Shown here: in pieces, positions 7,729-16,538 of the stretch | Layout of the letters: the number at the start of each line of letters is the position of its first letter | Position numbering within the stretch: position 1 is the first letter of the stretch | NCBI GenBank assembly: GCA_047974805.1 | Contig: JBKECS010000030.1 | Coordinates: 1-39,747 of the forward strand | Source: JAJXUB01 sp047974805 | GTDB taxonomy: Bacteria; Actinomycetota; Actinomycetes; Actinomycetales; Dermatophilaceae | Direction: 5' to 3' | Length of the DNA stretch: 39,747 nucleotides | The notes under the pieces: generated by a model | Database searches by the model: none | The model's input: only the letters and a program-made list of their open reading frames with translations | Told to the model about the DNA's origin: nothing | Position numbers and translations under genes: made by a program

Positions 7729-8859
7729 TCAGAGCACGACGAGATCGTCGCGGTGGATGACCTCGCGTTCATAGGCCTTGCCTAGATCGCGGGCCAAGTC
7801 CTTGGTCGAGCGGCCCAGCAGCCGGGGCAGCTCGGCCGAGGCGTAGTTGACCAGGCCGCGCGCGATCACCGTGCCGTCCGGGGCGCAGATATCGACCGGG
7901 TCCCCGGCGACAAAGCGGCCGTAGACTGCGGTAATCCCGGCGGGAAGTAGCGAGGTGCGCCGGTCGGTGACCGCGGTGACGGCCCCAGCGTCGAGGATGA
8001 GCCGGCCCCGAGCCGTCGTCGCGTTGGCCAGCCAACGCTTGCGGGAGTTCTTTCGGGCCGCCGCGGTGGCGAACACGGTGCCGACGTCCTGGCCGGTCAG
8101 GGCCGCGTCGATGTCCTCCAGCCGAGACAGCAGGGTCGGGATACCGGCGCCCCCGGCGATCCCGGCGGCCTCCACCTTGGTCACCATGCCACCGGAGCCC
8201 ACCGTCGAGCCGGTGCCGCCGATGGTGACGGCGTCCAGCTCCGCCCGGGTTGCCACGAAGGGGACGCGGGTGGTGCCGGCGCGTGACGGCGGCCCGTCAT
8301 AGAGGGCGTCCACATCGGTGAGCAGGAGCAGCCCTTGCGCCCCAACCAGGTCGGCGACGAGCGCAGCGAGCCGGTCGTTGTCCCCGAACCGGATCTCTTG
8401 GGTGGCCACCGTGTCGTTCTCGTTGACGATGGGCACAATGCCCAGGTCGAGCAGTCGTTCCAGAGTGCGCCGGGCATTTGTGTAGTGCGCGCGTCGACGG
8501 ACGTCGTCGATGGTGAGCAGCACCTGACCGACGGTGAGCCCAAAGTCGGCGAAGCGGCTGGCATACGCGGCCACGAGGGCACCCTGACCAACGCTTGCGG
8601 CCGCCTGTTGGGTGGCCAGGTCGTTGGGTCGCCGGCGCAGGCCGAGCGGGCCGATACCCGCCGCGATGGCTCCGGAGGAGACGAGGATGACCTCCTGGCC
8701 GTCCCGGCGGCGCTGGGCGAGACGCTCGACGAGGCGGTCGAGCGCGCCGTCATCAAGTCGGCCACCGTCGGGCGCGGTCAGTGAGCTGGAGCCGACCTTG
8801 ACGACCAAACGCGGCGCGTTGGCGATCGCGCGACGCAGCTCGGCGGAGGTTTGCGGCAT
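7729..8859 (-). CDS. proB: glutamate 5-kinase ProB with PUA domain
   Basis: ProB phosphorylates glutamate for proline synthesis. The amino-acid-kinase domain begins LVVKVGSSSL and shows VILVSSGAIAAGIGPLG, PIVNENDTVA and LLLLTDVDALYDG; GSGGMVTKVEAAGIA precedes a C-terminal PUA domain (about residues 280-376) that ends YEREVIHRDDLVVL. The chosen ATG (8859) has GAAGGA 7 nt upstream; an ATG directly before it (8862) is equally possible. At 376 residues it is the PUA-containing form, usually feedback-inhibited by proline. In relatives it sits between obgE and proA; here ligAB intervene on one side and pdxY on the other. Confidence 0.95.
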   Translation of the reverse strand: MPQTSAELRRAIANAPRLVVKVGSSSLTAPDGGRLDDGALDRLVERLAQRRRDGQEVILVSSGAIAAGIGPLGLRRRPNDLATQQAAASVGQGALVAAYASRFADFGLTVGQVLLTIDDVRRRAHYTNARRTLERLLDLGIVPIVNENDTVATQEIRFGDNDRLAALVADLVGAQGLLLLTDVDALYDGPPSRAGTTRVPFVATRAELDAVTIGGTGSTVGSGGMVTKVEAAGIAGGAGIPTLLSRLEDIDAALTGQDVGTVFATAAARKNSRKRWLANATTARGRLILDAGAVTAVTDRRTSLLPAGITAVYGRFVAGDPVDICAPDGTVIARGLVNYASAELPRLLGRSTKDLARDLGKAYEREVIHRDDLVVL

Positions 8860-8955
8860 CATCTGGTCCTTCGGGCGGTGTCCCACGCATCCGATAGGCC
8901 CCGAATGCGACCTGCCCGAGTGTAGTTCTTGCACCTCATCCGCCTTGGCCCCCGG

Positions 8956-9867
8956 TCAGGCGATCACCGAGCGAGCAATAGCGGTCAGCTCGCGGCGGAC
9001 CCACCGGTGCGCCGGGTCGTTGCGATGACGGGTATGCCACGCGAGGAACATCGGGACCGGGTCGGCCGGGTAGGGCAGCGACACATGTGCCAGGCGGGCT
9101 AGGAACGTGCGATGCAACAGGCCCGGTGCCGTGGTGATCAGGTCGGTGCCGCTGACAAAGGCGGCCAGGCCGTCGAATCCCGGCACGGAGACCCGAAAAT
9201 GCCGATGGATGCCGCCGGCCTCGACGTCCTCGTCGAAGGCCAGCCTGCGATGATCTTCGTAGACGACGGTGGCATGATCCGCCTCGAGGTAGTCAGCCAG
9301 GTTTCGAGGCGCGGAACGGATGTCGGCGTCGTAGAACACCCGATAGTGGTCGGCGAACAGCTGGAGGCGCAAAATGTCTTCTCCGTGCGGCGGTCGTGGC
9401 GAGAGCACGAGATCGACCTGATCGCCGCGCAACATCGCCGTGCTGGGCACGGCCGAAGGCACCACCCGGACCGACAGCCCCGGCGCCTGCTCGCGTATCC
9501 GGGCCATCAACTGGGGGAGCAAGAGTTCGCGTTGGAAGGGGTTGGCGGCGATGGTGAACGTGGCCTCCCATCGGTGCGGGTCGAATTCGCTGACGCGGGG
9601 AAATTGGGCCAGTTCGGCGAGCAACTCCCGGGCCCGTTGAGCGAGATCCTCTGCCCGGCGGGTCGGCGCGATCCCCCGACCGGACCGGACGAAGAGTTGG
9701 TCGTCAACGATCTGGCGGAGACGTTCCACCTGGTGGCTCACCGCCGATTGGGTCACTCCGAGCCTGCCCGCGGCCGCGGTGATTCCCCCGGTGTCCATGA
9801 CCGCGACAAGGGTGGTCAGGAGGCCGACGTCCACCACTGAACGATCGATTTCATTCATGAATGTCAT
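8956..9867 (-). CDS. LysR-family transcriptional regulator
   Basis: A 303-residue LysR-type regulator. The N-terminal winged helix-turn-helix spans about residues 15-72 (LTTLVAVMDTGGITAAAGRLGVTQSAVSHQVERLR, LFVRSGRGIAPT), followed by the periplasmic-binding-protein-like effector domain. It is divergent from ligAB with only about 73 nt between the two starts, the usual arrangement for a LysR protein that controls the neighbouring catabolic genes, so it probably responds to an aromatic acid. The start is ATG 9867 or ATG 9858; neither has a strong ribosome binding site. A 12-bp perfect palindrome (CATTCATGAATG, 9852-9863) overlaps the start region and could be an autoregulatory site. Confidence 0.92.
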   Translation of the reverse strand: MTFMNEIDRSVVDVGLLTTLVAVMDTGGITAAAGRLGVTQSAVSHQVERLRQIVDDQLFVRSGRGIAPTRRAEDLAQRARELLAELAQFPRVSEFDPHRWEATFTIAANPFQRELLLPQLMARIREQAPGLSVRVVPSAVPSTAMLRGDQVDLVLSPRPPHGEDILRLQLFADHYRVFYDADIRSAPRNLADYLEADHATVVYEDHRRLAFDEDVEAGGIHRHFRVSVPGFDGLAAFVSGTDLITTAPGLLHRTFLARLAHVSLPYPADPVPMFLAWHTRHRNDPAHRWVRRELTAIARSVIA

Positions 9868-9940
9868 GATGGCAGCGTCGTTGTTACCCGGTGGCCCCGT
9901 TGTTCATACTCGACGTCATTCGGATAAGGACGGATGGGAA
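9868..9940. promoter_or_regulatory. divergent LysR / ligAB control region
   Basis: This 73-nt gap lies between the divergent start codons of the LysR gene and ligA and must hold both promoters. GGATAAGGA just before the ligA ATG is its probable ribosome binding site. I see no unambiguous T-N11-A operator. Confidence 0.45.
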
Positions 9941-10306
9941 ATGACAACGATTCAAACGACAACGATTCCGGGGACAACTCCCTTCGACGGTACCGAGGCA
10001 CGCAAGGGGTACCAACTGAACAAGATGTGCTTCTCGTTCAACTCCGCGGACAACCGTGCCGCGTTCCTCGCTGACCCAGAGGCATACATGGCCAGCTACC
10101 ACCTCACGGACACCCAGATCGCCGCCGTGAAGTCGCTCCAGGTGCTCGACATGCTCGCCGCAGGCGGGAACGCCTACTACCTGGCAAAGCTGGCCGGCAT
10201 CTACGGCCTGGACATGCAGGACATCGGCGCCCAGCAGACGGGCACGACCAAAGAGGAATTCCAGGCCAAGCTTGTTGCGGCCAACGACCAGGGAAAGGAC
10301 GCCTGA
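9941..10306 (+). CDS. ligA: protocatechuate 4,5-dioxygenase alpha subunit LigA
   Basis: The small helical subunit of a class III extradiol dioxygenase, which caps the active site of the LigB subunit. The 121-residue protein shows GYQLNKMCFSFNSADNRAAFLADPEAYMASY, typical of the LigA domain, and LDMLAAGGNAYYLAKLAGIYG. I chose ATG 9941, which has GGATAAGGA upstream; the frame is open to 9779 but that part overlaps the LysR gene. Its TGA overlaps the ligB start by one base (TGATG), so the two subunits are translated together in equal amounts. Confidence 0.9.
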   Translation: MTTIQTTTIPGTTPFDGTEARKGYQLNKMCFSFNSADNRAAFLADPEAYMASYHLTDTQIAAVKSLQVLDMLAAGGNAYYLAKLAGIYGLDMQDIGAQQTGTTKEEFQAKLVAANDQGKDA

Positions 10307-11157
10307 TGGCGCGCATCGTCGGTGGCTTGGCCACCTCACACATCCCCGCGATCGGTGGCGCGATCGCCAAGGCGATCCAGGCCGAGCCGTACTGGGCACC
10401 CTTCTTTGACAGCTTCCCCCCGGCGCACGACTGGCTGGCTGAGCAGAAGCCGGACGTCGCCGTGATCTTCTACAACGACCACGGCCTGAACTTCTTCCTT
10501 GACAAGATGCCGACCTTCGCCGTCGGCGCCGCCCCGGAGTACCACAATGCCGACGAGGGGTGGGGCATCCCCACGTTGGAGCCCTCGCGGGGCAATCAGG
10601 ACCTGTCCTGGCACCTCATCGAGCAGTTGGTCGCGGCCGAGTTCGACATCGTCACCTGCCAGGAGATGCTCGTCGACCATGCCTTCACGCTTCCGTTGAA
10701 GCTGTTCTGGCCCAACGACGAGGTGGCACCGGTCGAGGTCGTGCCGATTTGCGTCAACACCGTGCAGTTCCCGCTGCCGACCGCGCATCGCACGTTCGAA
10801 CTGGGCAAAGCTGTTGGCCAGGCCGTCACCTCGTGGCAGTCGGACAAGAAGGTCGTCGTCATGGGGACTGGTGGGCTAAGCCATCAGCTCGAGGGCGAGC
10901 GAGCCGGATACATCAACAAGGCTTTTGACGAAGCCTGCTTCTCCAGCATCGTGTCCGACCCGGCCTGGCTGACCCAGTTCAGCGACCGGGAACTTGTCGC
11001 CCAGGCCGGAACGCAGGGCGTCGAGGTGCTCAACTGGCTCGCGATGCGCGGCGCCTTGGAGGTAGCCCAGGGCCCCGTGCGTGAAGTGCACCGCAACTAC
11101 CACATCCCGATTTCCAACACTGCAGCCGGCATGCTCGTGCTGGAGACGGCGGCGTAA
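10306..11157 (+). CDS. ligB: protocatechuate 4,5-dioxygenase beta (catalytic) subunit LigB
   Basis: A 283-residue class III extradiol ring-cleavage dioxygenase that would open protocatechuate (or a similar catechol such as gallate) between C4 and C5 using Fe(II) and O2. The candidate iron ligands are His12 (GGLATSHIP) and His59 (FYNDHGLNFF), with a glutamate near the C terminus (MRGALE); the catalytic His lies in GTGGLSHQL, all placed as in characterised LigB. No genes for later steps (semialdehyde dehydrogenase, lactonase, aldolase) are in the window, so its true substrate and pathway are open. It probably forms an operon with ligA under the divergent LysR regulator. Confidence 0.9.
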   Translation: MARIVGGLATSHIPAIGGAIAKAIQAEPYWAPFFDSFPPAHDWLAEQKPDVAVIFYNDHGLNFFLDKMPTFAVGAAPEYHNADEGWGIPTLEPSRGNQDLSWHLIEQLVAAEFDIVTCQEMLVDHAFTLPLKLFWPNDEVAPVEVVPICVNTVQFPLPTAHRTFELGKAVGQAVTSWQSDKKVVVMGTGGLSHQLEGERAGYINKAFDEACFSSIVSDPAWLTQFSDRELVAQAGTQGVEVLNWLAMRGALEVAQGPVREVHRNYHIPISNTAAGMLVLETAA

Positions 11158-11184
11158 CGGCGCAGTTGTCACGCCCAAACGCCG

Positions 11185-11224
11185 GAGATCGCGTCGGGAC
11201 CGTGCACGGCCCCGACGCGATCTC
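11185..11224. terminator. bidirectional terminator between ligB and obgE
   Basis: A perfect 14-bp inverted repeat (11185-11198 with 11211-11224) encloses a 12-nt loop that is itself partly self-complementary (CCGTGCACGG). It lies 28 nt after the ligB stop and 29 nt beyond the obgE stop, between convergent genes. Confidence 0.8.
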
Positions 11225-11252
11225 ATCGTGAACGGCGAATGTGTTGGTCGGC

Positions 11253-12767
11253 TCAGTCGTCCTCGACGCTGGCCCAATGCCCCGCCCGCCGCTCGGCGTC
11301 GAGATCCGCCCGGGCAGCGGCCGAGGCATCCTTGCGGTCGTGGAAGTCGCGACGCTTCTCCCCCCGGGTGGGCCGATGGCTCGCCTCCAAACGGGCATCG
11401 CTCCCCCGAGGTCCGGCGAGAAGTTCCGCACCGGAGGCCATCGTCGGTTGCCAGTCGAACACGACCGCGTTGTCCGCCGGGCCGATGAGCACGGTGTCTC
11501 CAGGAACGGCCCCCGCGTCAAAGAGTGCCTCCTCCACGCCGAGGCGGTTGAGCCGGTCGGCCAAGTAGCCGACGGCCTCGTCGTTGGAGAAGTCCGTCTG
11601 ACGCACCCAGCGGGTCGGTCGTTCGCCGACGACCCGGAAGGCTGCCTCGGCGCCTGAGAGGTCACGCACGATACTGAAGCCGGTGTCGTCGACCGCAGTC
11701 GGCCGAATAACGATCCGGGGCATGACGATCTGATCCACCTCGGCACGAGCCGCCGCGACCTGCCGCGCCAGGGCAAAGGTCAGCTCGCGCAGACCGAGAT
11801 GGGCGACGGCAGAGACGGTAAAGACCTGCAACCCACTCTGTTCCAGGTCGGGCGTGACCAACTCGGCCAGCTCGCGGGCCTCGGGGACGTCCGCCTTGTT
11901 GAGCACGACGATCCGGCTCCGCTCGGACAGCGGCTGCCCCCCGAGCCTGGCGTCGGGGACGTATGCCGCCAGCTCGGCCTCGATGACCTCTAGGTCGGTC
12001 AGCGGGTCACGGCCGGGCTCGAGGGTGGCGCAGTCGATGACATGGACGAGCACCGAGCACCGTTCGACATGCCGCAGGAACTCCAGACCCAGGCCCTTGC
12101 CTTCGCTGGCGCCGGGGATGAGGCCCGGCACGTCAGCGATGGTGAAACGTTGGCCATCAGCGTCGACGACGCCCAGATTGGGCACCAACGTCGTGAACGG
12201 GTAGTCGGCGATCTTGGGCCGGGCCGCGGACAGCACCGACACCAGGGAGGATTTTCCCGCGCTGGGGAACCCTATGAGGGCGACGTCGGCCAGGGACTTC
12301 AGCTCCAGGACGATGTCGGCCCGCTCACCCGGCTCGCCGAGGAGGGCAAATCCGGGGGCCTTGCGTCGCGGGCTGGCCAGCGCCTTGTTGCCCAGTCCCC
12401 CGCGTCCGCCCCGGGCCGCGACGTACTGGGTGCCGGCGACAACGAGATCGGCCAGCACGGTGCCCGCTCCGTCGGTGACGACGGTGCCCTCGGGCACGGG
12501 GAGGATCAGGTTCTCGCCGTCGGCCCCGTTGCGTTCGTCTCCGGCGCCGGGACGCCCATTGACGGCGGTGCGGTGCGGGCCACGGTGATAATCGATCAGC
12601 GTGGTCGAGTTGGAGTCGGCCACGATGACGACCGATCCGCCGTTGCCTCCGTTGCCCCCGTCCGGTCCACCCAACGGTTTGAATTTCTCTCGGCGCACCG
12701 AGGCTACCCCGTGCCCGCCGTCTCCGGCGGCCACGTGCAGGAGAACACGGTCGACGAAGTTCGTCAT
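11253..12767 (-). CDS. obgE: GTPase ObgE/CgtA
   Basis: A 504-residue Obg GTPase that acts in 50S ribosome maturation and stringent-response signalling. The glycine-rich Obg domain occupies about residues 1-160 (GGDG, GGNGGNGGSVVIVAD, ARGGRGGLGN). The G domain follows with GFPSAGKSS (G1), DVPGLIPGASEGKGLG (G3 and switch II) and NKAD (G4). A C-terminal OCT domain (about 365-440) and a charged tail complete it, as is usual in actinobacteria. It follows rplU and rpmA on the same strand, the conserved order, with a hairpin in between. Confidence 0.97.
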   Translation of the reverse strand: MTNFVDRVLLHVAAGDGGHGVASVRREKFKPLGGPDGGNGGNGGSVVIVADSNSTTLIDYHRGPHRTAVNGRPGAGDERNGADGENLILPVPEGTVVTDGAGTVLADLVVAGTQYVAARGGRGGLGNKALASPRRKAPGFALLGEPGERADIVLELKSLADVALIGFPSAGKSSLVSVLSAARPKIADYPFTTLVPNLGVVDADGQRFTIADVPGLIPGASEGKGLGLEFLRHVERCSVLVHVIDCATLEPGRDPLTDLEVIEAELAAYVPDARLGGQPLSERSRIVVLNKADVPEARELAELVTPDLEQSGLQVFTVSAVAHLGLRELTFALARQVAAARAEVDQIVMPRIVIRPTAVDDTGFSIVRDLSGAEAAFRVVGERPTRWVRQTDFSNDEAVGYLADRLNRLGVEEALFDAGAVPGDTVLIGPADNAVVFDWQPTMASGAELLAGPRGSDARLEASHRPTRGEKRRDFHDRKDASAAARADLDAERRAGHWASVEDD

Positions 12768-12860
12768 GAGGCTCCTTCGCTAGGGGGACGGACAGGACTG
12801 CGCGTTGCGCGGGCGTGGCATACAAGGGTTCGTGCATCTGTATGCGATCGGCGGACGAAG

Positions 12861-12896
12861 AGAGGCGGCCGCCGACACGGGTCGGTGGCCGCCTCT
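12861..12896 (-). terminator. 16-bp hairpin between rpmA and obgE
   Basis: An inverted repeat of 16 bp with one G-U pair (12861-12876 with 12881-12896) and a 4-nt loop. On the minus strand it lies about 50 nt after the rpmA stop and about 95 nt before the obgE start. It probably terminates or attenuates the L21-L27 transcript so that obgE is made at a lower level. Confidence 0.7.
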
Positions 12897-12947
12897 GGAT
12901 CTCGCGTGTGGTTCGGATGGCTGCTTGAAGGCCACCCGTTCGCGCGA

Positions 12948-13211
12948 CTATGCCGTGGGTTCTACCGGCAGCACGCTGACGGTCCGGCGGCCACGCTTGC
13001 TGCCGAAGGTGACGGCACCGGCGGTTGTGGCGAATAGGGTGTCGTCGCCGCCGCGCCCTACGCCCTCACCGGGGTGGAAGTGCGTGCCGCGCTGACGGAC
13101 GATGATTTCGCCGGCACCGACGATCTGGCCGCCGAAGCGCTTGACGCCGAGCCGCTGGGCGTTGGAGTCTCGACCGTTTCGGGTCGATGACGCCCCCTTC
13201 TTGTGTGCCAT
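12948..13211 (-). CDS. rpmA: 50S ribosomal protein L27
   Basis: An 87-residue L27. It begins MAHKKGASSTRNGRDSNAQR, whose flexible N-terminal tail reaches the peptidyl-transferase centre, and continues LGVKRFGGQ and RQRGTHFHPGEGVGRGGDDTLFA, all hallmark segments. There is no N-terminal cleaved extension of the Firmicutes type. AGGAGACAT upstream of the ATG supplies a ribosome binding site. It is 37 nt after rplU, in the conserved rplU-rpmA-obgE order. Confidence 0.98.
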   Translation of the reverse strand: MAHKKGASSTRNGRDSNAQRLGVKRFGGQIVGAGEIIVRQRGTHFHPGEGVGRGGDDTLFATTAGAVTFGSKRGRRTVSVLPVEPTA

Positions 13212-13248
13212 GTCTGATGTCTCCTAGGAAGTCGTGTGGGCGCGAGGC

Positions 13249-13557
13249 TCAGGCCTTGATCGCGGTGACCTTGACCTGCGTCAGCTGCTGGCGGTGCCCC
13301 TGGCGCTTGTGGTAGCCGGTCTTGTTCTTGTACTTGTGAATGGTGATCTTGGGGCCCTTGGCGGGCTTGACCACCTCAGCGGTGACGCTGGCCTTGGCAA
13401 GCTTGTCGGTATCGGTGGTGACCGTGTCACCGTCGACGAGCAGCACCGGGGTGAACTCGACGGTGTCGCCGGGCTTTCCAGACACCTTGTCAATGATCAG
13501 GACGTCACCGACGGAGACCTTCTCCTGGCGGCCGCCTGCGCGCACAATCGCGTACAC
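13249..13557 (-). CDS. rplU: 50S ribosomal protein L21
   Basis: A 102-residue L21. I start at the GTG at 13557 (VYAIVRAGGRQEKV), which matches the family N terminus and length; the frame is open back to 13656, but those residues (Cys/Arg-rich) are not part of L21. The KTGYHKRQGHRQQLTQVKVTAI C terminus is diagnostic. Purine-rich GAAAGTGAGAG lies just upstream. It is the first gene of the ribosomal pair and follows rne at 102 nt. Confidence 0.96.
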   Translation of the reverse strand: MYAIVRAGGRQEKVSVGDVLIIDKVSGKPGDTVEFTPVLLVDGDTVTTDTDKLAKASVTAEVVKPAKGPKITIHKYKNKTGYHKRQGHRQQLTQVKVTAIKA

Positions 13558-13658
13558 GAGACTCTCACTTTCATTTCTCAGCGCGCGCTCTCTGTCTGAC
13601 CGGCCGATAGCGACCCTGCAGGCAGGACATCGGACGGTGGGCGCACCAACGGCCAAGC

Positions 13659-16376
13659 TTACCGGCTCAAGGAGGCGTCACCAAAACTCCCGACATCGTT
13701 GCCGTCGGCCGCTTCAACGGGGACACCGTCGATGACCTCCGTCAGCTCCGCATCGTCGGCACCGGTGGCCTCGCCGGCTCCCGGTTCTGCCCCGGGTTCG
13801 TTCACCTTCAGCGCTGCGGCGTGGGCTGCGGCGGCGATCTGAGCGGCCGTGGGCCCTGAGGGGGTGGCGGCGTCCTTGTCCGCGTCCTCGGCTTTAGCCC
13901 GTCCTGACCTCCGTCCGCGCCGGGAGCCGCCCTCGGCATTGGAGGAGGTGGACTTCTCCACCGGTTCGGTATGGATGATGATGCCCCGGCCGTTGCAGCA
14001 GTCGCATTGTTCGGAGAAGACCTCGACGAGTCCGGACCCGACCCGCTTGCGGGTCATCTGCACCAGGCCCAGTGAGGTGACCTCGGCGACTTGGTGTTTG
14101 GTCCGGTCCCGGCCCAAGCATTCCAACAAGCGCCGCACGACGAGGTCACGGTTGGACTCGAGCACCATGTCGATGAAGTCGATGACGATGATGCCGCCAA
14201 TGTCCCGCAGGCGAAGCTGACGAACGATCTCCTCCGCCGCCTCGATGTTGTTGCGGGTGACGGTCGCTTCGAGGTTGCCGCCTGCGCCGATGAACTTCCC
14301 CGTGTTGACGTCGATCACGGTCATCGCTTCGGTGCGGTCGATGACCAGTGAGCCACCGCTGGGCAGCCACACCTTGCGATCCATCGCCTTGGCCAGTTGT
14401 TCGTCGATGCGGTGCGCAGTGAAGACGTCTGCTTCGTCCGTCCAGTGGCTCAGCCGGTCGAGCAGGTCCGGGGCGACATCGGAGACATAGTCGTGCACCT
14501 GGCTATACGCCTGGTCTCCGGACACGACGAGCTTGGCGAAGTCCTCGTTGAAGATGTCGCGGATGACCCGTACGGTCAGGTCCGGTTCGCCATGCAAAAG
14601 CACGGGTGCCCCTCCTGAGCTGGCCTTCTTGGCTCGGGCGCTCTCCACCTTGGCCTGGATTCGGTCCCAGGATCGGGTCAGGCGTTCCACGTCGGCGCGC
14701 AGCTCGTCTTCAGAGGCCCCTTCGGCTGCTGTCCGAACGATCACCCCGGCCGAGTCTGGCACGGCCTCCTTGAGGATCGCCTTCAGGCGTGCTCGTTCGT
14801 TGTCTGGCAGTTTGCGGGATATACCGGTCATGCTGCCCTCGGGCACGTACACGAGGAACCGGCCAGGCAGGCTGATCTGGCTGGTGAGCCTGGCACCCTT
14901 GTGACCGATCGGGTCCTTGGCCACCTGGACCAACACCGTGTCTCCCGAGGACAGGGCATTCTCGATCCGCTTGGGCTGGTTCGCCTCCAGCCCGGCTGCG
15001 TCCCAGTTGACCTCTCCGGCATACAGCACCGCATTGCGTCCACGACCGATGTCGATGAACGCGGCCTCCATGGAGGGCAGCACGTTCTGGACCCTGCCGA
15101 GGTAGATATTGCCCGCCATGGACGCGGTCATTTCCCGGGAAACATAGTGCTCGACCAGCACGTCGTCCTCGAGGACGCCGATCTGGGTGCGTCCGTCCCG
15201 ACCGCGCACGACCATGACGCGCTCCACCGATTCCCGACGGGCCAGGAACTCGGCCTCGGTGATGATGGTCCGTCGCCGACCGGCCTCGCGCCCCTCGCGG
15301 CGGCGCTGCTTCTTGGCCTCCAAACGGGTGGAGCCCTTCAAGCCGGTCACTTCGTCCCGGGCCCGGCCGGGGCGCACCTTGGTCACGGTGCCCGGCGGAT
15401 CGTCCCCGTCCGTCGATGACACTGAGCGGCGACGGCGACGGCGACGGCGACTGCTGCTGGCCGTCTCGGACTCCTCGGCCGCCTCGCTGGCTTGTTTCGC
15501 CTTGCCGGATTGTTTCGTCTTTCCGGCCTTGCTCGGCTGGGCCGAATCCTCCAGCGAGACCGGGGTCGGATCGCCCTCGCCCTCGCTGGAGGTGTCCTCA
15601 CTGCTACGGGAGCGGCCTCGGCCCCCCCGACGGCGCCTGCGGCGACCACCAGCGCGAGATTCCTCGCCGTCCTCCTCCTCGGCCTGCCCCTGCGTCTCGG
15701 TGCTGGGCTCAACATCCCCCGGCTCAGGCGCGTCGGTCGATGCCGTCGAGTCATCGTCGGGGGCAGTGTTGGTCGGAGCTCCAGCCGGTGACGAGGCTCG
15801 GCGGCGCCGTCGCGGCGGCGCCTCCTCGGGCGCTTGGAACAGCACCCCGAAGGCAGGTGGCCGAGTTGAGGCTGCCGGCGAGGCGTCGCTGGTCCCGCCC
15901 TCGGGTGTGGCCTGCGGTTTCTCCCCGTCCGGTGAGGGTGTCACCGCCTGTGCCGCCTGGTCGTTCTTCTCCGCGACGACGGCCGGCTGCTTGGCCCGGG
16001 AGGCACGTTTGCGAGGAGTCTTCGCGGGTTTGGGCTCGAGCGCCTCCGGAGAGGTTTTGGCGGTGCCAGCCGCCGGCTCGGTCTGTGGCGAGCTGTCCCC
16101 ACTGCGCACTGTGGCGGAGGCCTTCTTGGTGGCTCGTGCACGCTTGGGCTTCGCTGGGGCCGCCGTGGTGCTCTCGTCGTCACTGGCGGAGTTGGGGCTG
16201 CTTGGTTCCGGAGCGGCCGGTCCGGAGGTCGCGCGCCGGGAACGTCGCCGGGGTGCGGTGGTCACCTCGGTGCTCTCGGCATCGCCGGAGGTCGTGGAGG
16301 TGGATGGGGGCGGTGCGCTCACCGCAGGTGACTTACTGGTGGGTTCGACGGTGTCCGGTTCGTCAACGGAGGCCAT
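13659..16376 (-). CDS. rne: ribonuclease E/G family endoribonuclease
   Basis: A 905-residue RNase E/G starting at ATG 16376, which has AAAGGA 8 nt upstream. Residues 1 to about 360 are low-complexity Ala/Pro/Ser/Glu sequence with Arg tracts (such as RRRRRRRS), the actinobacterial arrangement in which the disordered RNA- and partner-binding region lies N-terminal. The catalytic core follows: S1 domain (GNIYLGRVQNVLPSMEAAFIDIG), 5' sensor region, and the DNase I-like subdomain with VIDVNTGKFIGAGG carrying the Mg-binding aspartate. The zinc-link cysteines are in CDCCNGRG. A second acidic/Ala-rich tail ends the protein. It processes rRNA and tRNA and drives mRNA decay. The rplU gene follows downstream. 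Confidence 0.95.
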   Translation of the reverse strand: MASVDEPDTVEPTSKSPAVSAPPPSTSTTSGDAESTEVTTAPRRRSRRATSGPAAPEPSSPNSASDDESTTAAPAKPKRARATKKASATVRSGDSSPQTEPAAGTAKTSPEALEPKPAKTPRKRASRAKQPAVVAEKNDQAAQAVTPSPDGEKPQATPEGGTSDASPAASTRPPAFGVLFQAPEEAPPRRRRRASSPAGAPTNTAPDDDSTASTDAPEPGDVEPSTETQGQAEEEDGEESRAGGRRRRRRGGRGRSRSSEDTSSEGEGDPTPVSLEDSAQPSKAGKTKQSGKAKQASEAAEESETASSSRRRRRRRRSVSSTDGDDPPGTVTKVRPGRARDEVTGLKGSTRLEAKKQRRREGREAGRRRTIITEAEFLARRESVERVMVVRGRDGRTQIGVLEDDVLVEHYVSREMTASMAGNIYLGRVQNVLPSMEAAFIDIGRGRNAVLYAGEVNWDAAGLEANQPKRIENALSSGDTVLVQVAKDPIGHKGARLTSQISLPGRFLVYVPEGSMTGISRKLPDNERARLKAILKEAVPDSAGVIVRTAAEGASEDELRADVERLTRSWDRIQAKVESARAKKASSGGAPVLLHGEPDLTVRVIRDIFNEDFAKLVVSGDQAYSQVHDYVSDVAPDLLDRLSHWTDEADVFTAHRIDEQLAKAMDRKVWLPSGGSLVIDRTEAMTVIDVNTGKFIGAGGNLEATVTRNNIEAAEEIVRQLRLRDIGGIIVIDFIDMVLESNRDLVVRRLLECLGRDRTKHQVAEVTSLGLVQMTRKRVGSGLVEVFSEQCDCCNGRGIIIHTEPVEKSTSSNAEGGSRRGRRSGRAKAEDADKDAATPSGPTAAQIAAAAHAAALKVNEPGAEPGAGEATGADDAELTEVIDGVPVEAADGNDVGSFGDASLSR

Positions 16377-16538
16377 GTTGGGCGTCCTTTCGTGGCGGAT
16401 GGTCACGCCACACCGCGCATCCTCTGTCGCGAGGAGCCGTCGACCGTCCGGCCGGTATCGGATCGTCGTCGGCACGCCGACGGCGGAAGTTCGTTTCGTG
16501 ATCCTTCAGCCGGCTCGCGCAGGATGCGCGGCACCAGG

